A stretch of 7,846 nucleotides of DNA, taken from the NCBI GenBank assembly GCA_002483425.1, contig DLHW01000014.1, positions 68,217 to 76,062 of the forward strand. Reading direction: 5' to 3'. Below the pieces are notes generated by a model that saw only the letters and a list, made by a program, of their open reading frames with translations, was not told where the DNA came from and did no database searches. Source of the DNA: Methylococcaceae bacterium UBA7658 (GTDB taxonomy: Bacteria; Pseudomonadota; Gammaproteobacteria; Methylococcales; Methylomonadaceae). The translations under genes and the position numbers were made by a program. This document shows, in pieces, positions 1 through 5,854 of this stretch; the stretch's first letter is position 1; every line of letters starts with the position of its first letter.

Positions 1-234
1 AAAACTCAAATAGTCCGCAAGTTAAAACATCGAGAAAATCGCCGGAAACTATCTTCTCCAAGCCATTCACCGGCCAATTATAGCTATAAACCCACGGGAT
101 AATCTAATGCGACAAAGCTTTCTCTGGAAAACCGCGGAGTCTACAAACTCGGCATTCCCGGCTAAATAATCGCGCATCGCGTTGTTAACGTTTTTACGAA
201 ATGTGTCGTAAACAAACAGATAAGATTGCATCAT
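1..234 (-). pseudogene. Decayed gamma-glutamylcyclotransferase-like (AIG2/GGCT fold) gene, N-terminal part, running off the left edge
   Basis: Intact family members have a small beta-barrel fold opening with a Y-G-[ST]-L-R substrate-binding motif, and many cleave gamma-glutamyl groups as 5-oxoproline. Here a frame opens at 234 (second ATG at 231) and reads MMQSYLFVYDTFRK, then AEFVDSAVFQRKL. This closely resembles the family start, but the glycine and leucine of the motif have become D and F. That frame stops at 67-69 after 55 codons. Homology seems to continue in other frames: LDYPVG at about 90-107, then YNWPVNG and DFLDVL in a third frame open from 103 to 2. At least two frame changes would be needed to rebuild it. 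It lies 47 bases downstream of the YihY gene on the same strand. The family call rests on the N-terminal motif and the spacing of the fragments. The left edge hides the catalytic glutamate region. Confidence 0.6.
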
Positions 235-281
235 GGGCGTTTTTCTGTAAATCTCAACACAAAGGAATGCGGTTGCAATTG

Positions 282-1595
282 TTAAATCTCTTTCAACAAG
301 CGATTCCGTTCCGACGCCTCCATCAGTTTCTTAAAATCCTTCACCGTATCGAGAAAAAACGGCTCTTGACTAACCTCGGGTAAATAGTTTTGGCCGCACT
401 GCTCCAATGCATTGATAACAAAAGCTATCGTCAACAAATTCGTATCGACGGCGGGTTGATAAACTTCGTCACTGTCGTCCTGCTCCTTGAATTCGACAAT
501 GATATGGCTTGCCGTCAACTTCAATAATACGGGCCGGATGATGGCGACGGGCATTACCAATTGTTTTGCGATTTCATCCGCTGTTAAGGGTTCGAGCATA
601 GTGCTGAAATTTTTAACGATAAGATGACTTATCTGCAGTGCGATAATTTTCTGCAGCGAAAAACTGATGTTGGAAAACCGGTTGTTATTGCGGTAGTTGT
701 CATAATATTGCAGGAAAAAAGCAACCTCGCAGCCGAACAATACCACCATCCAGCCGGTTTGCAGCCAAACAACGAAGAGCGGTATCGCGGCGAAACTGCC
801 GTAAATGGCGTTATAGCTCGATGCGCCGATTTGTAAGCTGATGTAAATCCATTGCACTAGATCGTACAAAATCCCGGTCACAATTCCGGCGGTTAATCCG
901 GCCCGGAAATGCACCTTATGGTTCGGCATAAAAATGTAAGTAAAAGCAAACAGGCCGATCATCAAAATTAAAGGCAGCAACCCCAGAGCGTTTATTACTA
1001 AACCGGTGCCGAATTGGGGCAAACCGATAACGCCGATTAACCAGGTAATTTTGGTATTTAACAATACGGAAATACTGCTGGATGCGATAAGAATAATCGG
1101 TGCAAGCAACATCAGCGATAGATAATCGCTATATCTTCGGCTGATCGAACGCCCTTTCCCAACCTTCCAAATGTGGTTGAAAGATTCCTCGATATTGCTG
1201 ATTAAACTGATCACCGTCCAAAATAAAACCACGATGCCGATCCCGGCAACAACGCCGCCTTTAGTGCTGTCCAGTAGGTTTTGGGCAAAGTTGATTAGCT
1301 TCAAAACCAGCTCATCTTGCTGCGGCGCTTGTTCGATCAGCCGTTCGGTCAGCATTTTTTCAAAGCCAAAACCTTTGGCGATGCCGAACAGCATGGCGAT
1401 CACCGGCACGATCGACAGTACGCTGTATAACGTTAAGGCAGACGCCCTAAGCGGACACATATCGCGGGAAAAACCTTGCAGCGCCAGCAACGTAATTTTC
1501 AACGCTTTAACCGCAACCGCTTTGAACGGCGGCAACTTTTGTTCATGCAACAGCCAAATATCGTCTCTAAGAAACCGGATCAGGTTTTGTTTCAT
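282..1595 (-). CDS. YihY/BrkB family inner-membrane protein with C-terminal winged-helix-like domain
   Basis: A 437-residue integral membrane protein of the YihY/virulence factor BrkB family. The family was once wrongly called ribonuclease BN; its true transport or envelope role is poorly defined. About six hydrophobic segments are visible, near residues 53-77, 113-134, 158-180, 197-223, 232-256 and 267-297. Family signatures are present: ALTLYSVLSIVP (53-64), NIEESFNHIWKV (134-145) and the conserved block GASSYNAIYGSFAAIPLF (257-274), followed by WLQTGW and GCEVAF. After the last membrane segment, about 140 soluble residues include LTADEIAKQL...IIRPVLLKL (337-360), which reads like a winged-helix motif and matches the longer family subgroup. 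The ATG at 1595 has no good Shine-Dalgarno sequence. It is the last gene of the probable three-gene minus-strand unit, 76 bases after the hydrolase. Confidence 0.93.
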   Translation of the reverse strand: MKQNLIRFLRDDIWLLHEQKLPPFKAVAVKALKITLLALQGFSRDMCPLRASALTLYSVLSIVPVIAMLFGIAKGFGFEKMLTERLIEQAPQQDELVLKLINFAQNLLDSTKGGVVAGIGIVVLFWTVISLISNIEESFNHIWKVGKGRSISRRYSDYLSLMLLAPIILIASSSISVLLNTKITWLIGVIGLPQFGTGLVINALGLLPLILMIGLFAFTYIFMPNHKVHFRAGLTAGIVTGILYDLVQWIYISLQIGASSYNAIYGSFAAIPLFVVWLQTGWMVVLFGCEVAFFLQYYDNYRNNNRFSNISFSLQKIIALQISHLIVKNFSTMLEPLTADEIAKQLVMPVAIIRPVLLKLTASHIIVEFKEQDDSDEVYQPAVDTNLLTIAFVINALEQCGQNYLPEVSQEPFFLDTVKDFKKLMEASERNRLLKEI

Positions 1596-1644
1596 GGGCT
1601 TAATCAGATGTCATTCTAAACACTGTAACGCAAGATGGTTTTTT

Positions 1645-1671
1645 ACTGGCCATTTTTTTACCACGGCCAGT
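1645..1671. other. Inverted repeat directly after the hydrolase stop codon
   Basis: A perfect 7-base inverted repeat, ACTGGCC (1645-1651) and GGCCAGT (1665-1671), surrounds a 13-base loop and abuts the stop codon of the hydrolase gene (1672-1674). It lies in the 76-base gap before the YihY gene. Read on the minus strand the stem is followed by an A-rich stretch, not a run of T, so it is not a canonical intrinsic terminator for the upstream genes. It could stabilise the 3' end of an mRNA or have no function. Confidence 0.4.
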
Positions 1672-2451
1672 TCAAAGTCCGGCTTGATGGAACATTAGCC
1701 AGTCGTGTAGCTGCAACGCCACCCACTCGCCGTCGTCGGTGGTTAAATCATGGCCAGCCCACGAATGAGTTTTAAGTTCCAAGCGCCATTTCTCCCGGAT
1801 GGTTTCGGAACAAGACGGGTCAACCATCCTGTCCGCCATCGAATTGAGCAAAAGCACAGGTTTGTCAGGTTTGTCTGGGCCGGGACAATAAATTGCGGCC
1901 GCCACAAGCTGCCGGAACAGGTTTGCCGGGCTGACCGGGCGTTCTTTTTGAATAGTTACCCATGCTGAAATTAACTTCTCGTCAAGCGCGCGGTTATTGT
2001 TGAGTAATTGCAGTATCGCCCATTCGCGTTTCCGGAGATCGCGTTCTTTGACGAGGGCGAAAAACTTGCCGTAGCAACGCCAGCTTAAGCGTTCGTAAAA
2101 CGGATTAAATCCGCCGAAGCTGGTACTGAGCAAGGCCGCAGCGCTGACATCGGCTGGATATTTTTGCAGCCATTCCCAAACGGCCATACCGCCCAACGAC
2201 AAGCCCAGCAAGGTTACAGGTTGTTCCAGTAACCCCTGTTCGCGGGCATTTTTGCGGACAATCTCGACAATTGCCGGAATGGAAAACGGACTTAAATCGC
2301 GGAAGTAGCGCCCGGTACCCGGTAAATCCAGCGCAGTAATGCGGGCTTCGGGAAATCGCGCTCGAAGTACGGGCGCAAAATCGCCCCAATGCGCTGATTC
2401 GCGCGCCAAGCCCCTGAGCAAAATCCAATTTTTTCCCAATGCGTTATTCAT
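1672..2451 (-). CDS. Alpha/beta hydrolase
   Basis: A 259-residue soluble alpha/beta-hydrolase-fold protein with no signal peptide, so probably cytoplasmic. The nucleophile elbow GLSLGG places the serine at residue 85. The acid is probably D207 in NSMADRMVD, and the catalytic histidine is H234 in AGHDL, so a complete Ser-Asp-His triad is present. The usual HG oxyanion loop after the first strand is replaced by RG in the segment WILLRGLARESAHW (9-22), which is characteristic of a proteobacterial subgroup whose substrate I do not know. LDLPGTG (41-47) follows strand 4 as in esterases and lipases. The start at 2451 overlaps the end of the metallopeptidase gene by 8 bases and has an AGGA about 8 bases upstream, so translational coupling is likely. 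An esterase, amidase or thioesterase activity is possible; the sequence does not decide. Confidence 0.88.
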   Translation of the reverse strand: MNNALGKNWILLRGLARESAHWGDFAPVLRARFPEARITALDLPGTGRYFRDLSPFSIPAIVEIVRKNAREQGLLEQPVTLLGLSLGGMAVWEWLQKYPADVSAAALLSTSFGGFNPFYERLSWRCYGKFFALVKERDLRKREWAILQLLNNNRALDEKLISAWVTIQKERPVSPANLFRQLVAAAIYCPGPDKPDKPVLLLNSMADRMVDPSCSETIREKWRLELKTHSWAGHDLTTDDGEWVALQLHDWLMFHQAGL

Positions 2452-3463
2452 ACCATAATCCTATTGCTTTTTTTTCATAGTATCGTTTTTGCGCCATGTC
2501 CAATGTAGCCCATTGACCGGGATACAAAAGCGAACGGTGCAAAAAATCGAACAACATGAAATGTCTTCTAAAAACACGTTGTAAACGATGAGGGAGGAGC
2601 GGGTGGAACAAACCGTGGCGGGTAAATAAATGTCTCGGATTTTTACGCAGCCAAAGCCAAGACCCCATCTCTAAAGTAACCGGTAAAAACAACCGTCCCG
2701 CCTCGTCAAACCGTTGAACAAAACCGTCGAGAAGATAATCCCATAAGTCTCCGTTAATGATGTACTCCTGACTCATCGGTTCTATTTTGTAGATATGATG
2801 ACGGTAGCAGCGATCGAATAACTCTTTTAAAGCCAGGGTTTGGGCGATAAACGGGTAAGGCGTCCTTTTTGAGGCGTAGGGAAACCACAAGCGGTCTTTT
2901 AAGCCGAAGCCCGAATGCAAATCCAGCGCTATCGACAACTGTGAATTGAATACCTGTTCATTCACGACGCGGCAAAGCGCTTGCGCTTCTTTTTCCATGT
3001 TATATTCATCGCCCCGGTACCAAGGTAAAAGCGATGATATGCGATGACCGCTGTGGAGTCCTTTGGCGCCGAAGCCTTCCACAGGCGCATTGCGCATTAG
3101 ATCGACGCCGTTGCCGTTGGCGCGGGTACCCAAATACACTCCGACAGGATTCACAATCGGCATGAACACTAATCTGGATTTTTCAAGCCGCGCTAAAAAT
3201 TCCCCGTCCCAATCTAAAAGCTGGCAAATCGTTTGCAGAAAGGACAAGATGACTTCAGAGCCGATCTTCTCTAACCCATGTACGCCGCCGAAGAACGCCA
3301 AAACCGGTACATCGGGACCAGCAGCGCCAAGAGTGATGCAATGGATAGGAAATTCCAAGTCGCGGAACTGGATTCGCTCCACCACTTCGGTTTTAGCGCG
3401 TTCGCCTAGCCGTTCGGCAAGTTGCTCAAGAAGTTGGAGCTCCGGGAAGGTATAATGGTGCAT
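2444..3463 (-). CDS. M14-family zinc carboxypeptidase / succinylglutamate-desuccinylase-like protein
   Basis: A 339-residue protein of the zinc carboxypeptidase (M14) superfamily, in which members remove C-terminal residues from peptides or hydrolyse small amide bonds. Zinc ligands are visible as H62 and E65 in GGVHGLE and H183 in DLHSGFG. The substrate-binding block NPVGVYLGTRAN...GVDLMRN spans 105-125, matching the family pattern NPxGxxxxxRxNxxGVDLNRN. The catalytic glutamate is probably E265 in VTLEMGS. There is no signal peptide, so it should act in the cytoplasm. The C-terminal 60 residues are basic and aromatic, without a recognised domain. The ATG at 3463 has no clear Shine-Dalgarno sequence. 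It heads the minus-strand unit and overlaps the hydrolase gene in the context ATGAATAA. The superfamily is secure; the substrate (peptide, murein fragment or N-acyl amino acid) is not known. Confidence 0.85.
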   Translation of the reverse strand: MHHYTFPELQLLEQLAERLGERAKTEVVERIQFRDLEFPIHCITLGAAGPDVPVLAFFGGVHGLEKIGSEVILSFLQTICQLLDWDGEFLARLEKSRLVFMPIVNPVGVYLGTRANGNGVDLMRNAPVEGFGAKGLHSGHRISSLLPWYRGDEYNMEKEAQALCRVVNEQVFNSQLSIALDLHSGFGLKDRLWFPYASKRTPYPFIAQTLALKELFDRCYRHHIYKIEPMSQEYIINGDLWDYLLDGFVQRFDEAGRLFLPVTLEMGSWLWLRKNPRHLFTRHGLFHPLLPHRLQRVFRRHFMLFDFLHRSLLYPGQWATLDMAQKRYYEKKAIGLWYE

Positions 3464-3505
3464 TATCGGCTATCGAAAGCGGAGCGCGGGAAAACGGGTT
3501 TTCAT

Positions 3506-3534
3506 TTTATAGCTTAGCCATGAAGCATGAATAA
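3506..3534 (-). promoter_or_regulatory. Possible sigma70-type promoter for the metallopeptidase-hydrolase-YihY unit
   Basis: Read on the minus strand, TATAAA (3506-3511) is a good -10 element. The hexamer TTATTC (3529-3534) stands 17 bases upstream as a weak -35. This would start transcription a few tens of bases before the ATG at 3463. It is a pattern match only; the -35 is poor. Confidence 0.3.
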
Positions 3535-3603
3535 CAGTCCGAAAAACCAAATTTAAGGTGCCGGCGGAGTCCGGTTAAATTTCAGCCAAGATTTAACACC
3601 AAT

Positions 3604-3932
3604 ATGCTCAAAGACACCAATAATATTACTGATACCAGGGAAATACTCTTAGCCGTTCCTTCCAACAGCGGAACATTGGCGGGAATTAGCCTGGCGCTGG
3701 TCGGAATCATGAACCTAAAACCAAACAATTCGAAACTGGGCACGATTCCGGCGATTTATACATTTTCTCCGCGCTTGGCTTTGTAATCGTCTGCTATTTA
3801 GTCTTTTTCGCCATGCGGCTATTGCATACAAACCGGATTACTTTTCTAACCCGATTGATCGATGCGTTGTTTTTAGGATCGCTAACTATGCTGGTCGTAG
3901 CCGGTTTTCTAACGGTTTACACCTTCGTATAA
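3604..3932 (+). pseudogene. Small predicted membrane protein gene split by a frame change
   Basis: The frame opens with MLKDTNNITDTREIL, followed by a hydrophobic segment GTLAGISLALVGIMNL (residues 23-38), and stops early at 3784-3786. The reading frame one base back (-1) is open across the same stretch. From about 3753 it continues DLYIFSALGFVIVCYLVFF and then a third hydrophobic segment ending FLTVYTFV, stopping at 3930-3932. Restoring one base near 3745-3756 gives a continuous protein of about 109 residues with three hydrophobic segments and a short N-terminal cytoplasmic region, which makes sense as one small inner-membrane protein. I recall similar small unnamed proteins but cannot give a family name or function. 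The break could be a real mutation, a base error or, less likely, a programmed -1 shift; no convincing slippery heptamer is visible. No Shine-Dalgarno sequence precedes the ATG. It diverges from the metallopeptidase gene across 140 bases. Confidence 0.6.
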
Positions 3933-3991
3933 ATCCAGTCCTGCCGGGTTTTAAGTTATTTAAGGAAACTTTGAGCAAGTTAATTTCATTC

Positions 3992-4048
3992 ATAACCTGA
4001 AGGTCACAAGTGGTTCGACAAACTTTTATAACCTAAAGGGTACAAGTG
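3992..4048. repeat. Imperfect 21-base direct repeat, two copies
   Basis: Two copies of a 21-base element, at 3992-4012 and 4028-4048, agree at 18 of 21 positions. Both start ATAACCT and end ACAAGTG, and the copy starts are 36 bases apart. They lie in the 212-base non-coding gap between the split membrane-protein gene and the 3' end of the asparaginase gene. No open frame of note covers them. Confidence 0.5.
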
Positions 4049-4109
4049 CCTTTGGGTACACCACGAACGGAATCAACCTTTTACCGTTCGTCCTGAGATT
4101 CGAAAGACC
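4012..4109. repeat. Palindromic intergenic repeat (REP-like), apparently interrupted
   Basis: The inner stem ACGAACGG (4063-4070) and CCGTTCGT (4084-4091) is perfect over 8 bases with a 13-base loop. Outside it lie GGTTCGACAA (4012-4021) on the left and CCTGAGATTCGAAAGACC (4092-4109) on the right, which carry TTCGA half-sites. The pieces resemble a repeat I recall from proteobacterial genomes, in which GGTTCGACAAGCTCACCACGAACGG faces its mirror. Here about 36 bases separate the left outer arm from the inner stem. The element lies downstream of the asparaginase gene and has no T-run, so it is not an obvious intrinsic terminator. Confidence 0.45.
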
Positions 4110-4144
4110 TAATCAGAGTTTTCTTAATTCTTTCCAATCGACAC

Positions 4145-5173
4145 TCAGGGATAATCGATTTTCTCATGCGCGATATTGCTATCGAGAAAGCCGGCAATTT
4201 CTTCCATGGCGGTAAAATTACCGTAACTCAGCATCAATTTGGCATAGACGGCTTCAATCGACATATTCCAAATCATATTAGCGCCATGATCGATAAGTTC
4301 GCGTGTGCTTTGGTAAGCATTATCGGATTTAAAAGCAGGCGCAAGGTAAACGGGCAAATCATGGTCCCGGCAGCTTTGCAAAAACTCGATAAGCGAATGC
4401 TGTTTGCCCCATTGCTCCGTGGCGCACGCCGTTCCGGAGTGATAGAGGTCGTGCAGTACCGCTTCGACACCGTTCAGCTTGAACTGGCTGTAGTCGAGTC
4501 CCGGATAGGGCTTAATCATTAGTATGCGATTGGAAAACTGAGGTTTAAGCGCAAACTTTGAAACTGCTTGAGTTAAATCGCGGCTATTTTCAGCAGGCAT
4601 AAAGCGATTTCCCTCAACCGTCATGAAATTTTTATTCCGCACACTATAAAAATCGCCGGTTAACTGCAAGGAACAAGTCAGACGCGAACCCCGGTGAATG
4701 TGCATTGTTTTTCCGGCGTTGCGATAAGGTGCAAAGACGCCGTTTGAAATGTCTTGCCGGATAAATTCGACTGCGCAAATAAAATTCGCCAGGCCGTTAC
4801 TTTGCGGATTCTCTAACGGGTAATCGCTGGACACCAGCAATACTGGTTTTGCCAGCGCGTGAAAATAAAAGCTCAATGCTGCCGCGCTGTAAGCCAAAGT
4901 ATCCGTGCCGTGGGTAACGATAATCCCGTCATAGCGATCTGGAACCGCCGATTCGATGGCTTCGATCATGATTTTCCATGCTGCGGGGGCGAGATTCTCG
5001 CTCAAAATCTGTAACGGCTGCAGGGTCTCGAAATGGATGTGTGCATGATCCGGGTAATGCCGTTCGAACAATTGCAATAACTTGAACGGGGCGTTGCTGG
5101 ACGTATCGATAGCGCCGTTCAGTGCAACGGAACCGATGGTGCCGCCAGTGAACACAACCAGAATCTTTTTCAT
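4145..5173 (-). CDS. Asparaginase-family amidohydrolase
   Basis: A 342-residue protein of the bacterial L-asparaginase family (asparagine to aspartate plus ammonia), probably cytoplasmic as no signal peptide is seen. The start is placed at the ATG at 5173, giving MKKILVVFTGGTIGS. An in-frame ATG at 5230 would add 19 residues with no family resemblance and would abut folA. The catalytic threonine is T12 in TGGTIGS, and the second conserved motif is HGTDT (88-92) with T90 and D91. LSEN (57-60) matches the substrate-binding serine region, and SDYPLENPQSNGLAN (116-130) is typical. The lysine expected to complete the T-D-K triad falls in RGSRLTC (161-167), where family members usually have RxxRxTK; here C167 replaces it. 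A tyrosine in the flexible loop after T12 is also not obvious. Amidase activity on another substrate, or weak activity, is therefore possible. Confidence 0.85.
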   Translation of the reverse strand: MKKILVVFTGGTIGSVALNGAIDTSSNAPFKLLQLFERHYPDHAHIHFETLQPLQILSENLAPAAWKIMIEAIESAVPDRYDGIIVTHGTDTLAYSAAALSFYFHALAKPVLLVSSDYPLENPQSNGLANFICAVEFIRQDISNGVFAPYRNAGKTMHIHRGSRLTCSLQLTGDFYSVRNKNFMTVEGNRFMPAENSRDLTQAVSKFALKPQFSNRILMIKPYPGLDYSQFKLNGVEAVLHDLYHSGTACATEQWGKQHSLIEFLQSCRDHDLPVYLAPAFKSDNAYQSTRELIDHGANMIWNMSIEAVYAKLMLSYGNFTAMEEIAGFLDSNIAHEKIDYP

Positions 5174-5234
5174 AGTATGATGTAGGGCAAATAATAATGA
5201 CCGCCAAGCATAGCAAAGCCGCCACCCCATTCAA
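5174..5234. promoter_or_regulatory. Divergent promoter region between the asparaginase gene and folA
   Basis: Only 61 bases separate the two divergent ATGs, so both genes must be transcribed from this gap or from inside each other. An AT-rich core at 5190-5198 could supply a -10 (TATTAT on minus, TAATAA on plus), but I cannot find a well-spaced strong -35 for either. Neither start has a Shine-Dalgarno sequence. Confidence 0.35.
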
Positions 5235-5738
5235 ATGAAAATATCACTGATCGCCGCCATGGCCGCCAACCGCGCCATCGGTCTCAATAACCAGATGCCT
5301 TGGCATTTATCCGCCGACCTCAAACGCTTCAAGCAGATCACGATGGGGCATCCGGTCATCATGGGCCGGAAGACCTTCGACGCCATCGGTAGACCGTTAC
5401 CGGGACGGACGAATATCGTTGTCAGCCGGAATCCGGCTTATCATCAAGAGGACTGTCTTGTTGCCGTTAGCTTGGAAACCGCCCTATGCAAGGGTTGCGA
5501 GCTTGCCGGGGAGATTTTCGTTATCGGCGGCGCTACGTTGTATGAGGCGGCGCTGCCGGCGGCGGACATGTTGTATATCACCCAAATTAACCGGGATTTT
5601 GAAGGCGATACTTTTTTTCCGGAGTTTGACGCAGATAATTGGACTGAATTGGAACGTGAGGATGTGGTAAACGATGCGGCGGCCGGTTTTACATACAGCT
5701 TTTTGAAGTTGCAAAGACTTCGGCCATGCATTTCCTAA
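5235..5738 (+). CDS. folA: Dihydrofolate reductase
   Basis: This enzyme reduces 7,8-dihydrofolate to tetrahydrofolate with NADPH in the cytoplasm, supplying thymidylate, purine and methionine synthesis. The 167 residues match the usual length of chromosomal FolA (about 160). Family landmarks are in order: the N-terminal strand ISLIAAMA, NRAIG (12-16), the loop NQMPWHLSADLKRFK (19-33) with the active-site aspartate D28, MGRKTF (43-48) for NADPH binding, IGRPLPGRTNIVVSR (51-65), the second nucleotide motif VIGGATLYEAALP (96-108) and DTFFPE (125-130). All key residues are present, so it should be active. The ATG at 5235 fits the family N-terminus exactly, although no Shine-Dalgarno sequence precedes it. 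It converges on the large repeat-protein gene with a 116-base gap, in which I see no clear terminator; CGGCCATG occurs twice, at 5721 and 5739. Confidence 0.97.
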   Translation: MKISLIAAMAANRAIGLNNQMPWHLSADLKRFKQITMGHPVIMGRKTFDAIGRPLPGRTNIVVSRNPAYHQEDCLVAVSLETALCKGCELAGEIFVIGGATLYEAALPAADMLYITQINRDFEGDTFFPEFDADNWTELEREDVVNDAAAGFTYSFLKLQRLRPCIS

Positions 5739-5854
5739 CGGCCATGTGTTATTAATTACAAATGGCTTTATCTCATCCGGTTGACGGATTGGTTAAAGCC
5801 TTGAAACGAGCAAGCCGGTTGATACTGGGTAAGGAAAACGGCTCAGTAAAACCG

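Noticed and set aside
1645..1671. Hairpin as rho-independent terminator of the metallopeptidase-hydrolase unit
   Set aside because: On the minus strand the stem is followed by A-rich sequence, not a T-run.
1171..1698. Long plus-strand open frame of 175 codons
   Set aside because: It lies entirely antisense to the well-supported YihY gene and the end of the hydrolase gene, and its product has no recognisable features.
5174..5230. Upstream ATG at 5230 giving a 19-residue extension of the asparaginase
   Set aside because: The extension has no family resemblance, and MKKILVVFTGGTI at 5173 matches the usual N-terminus.
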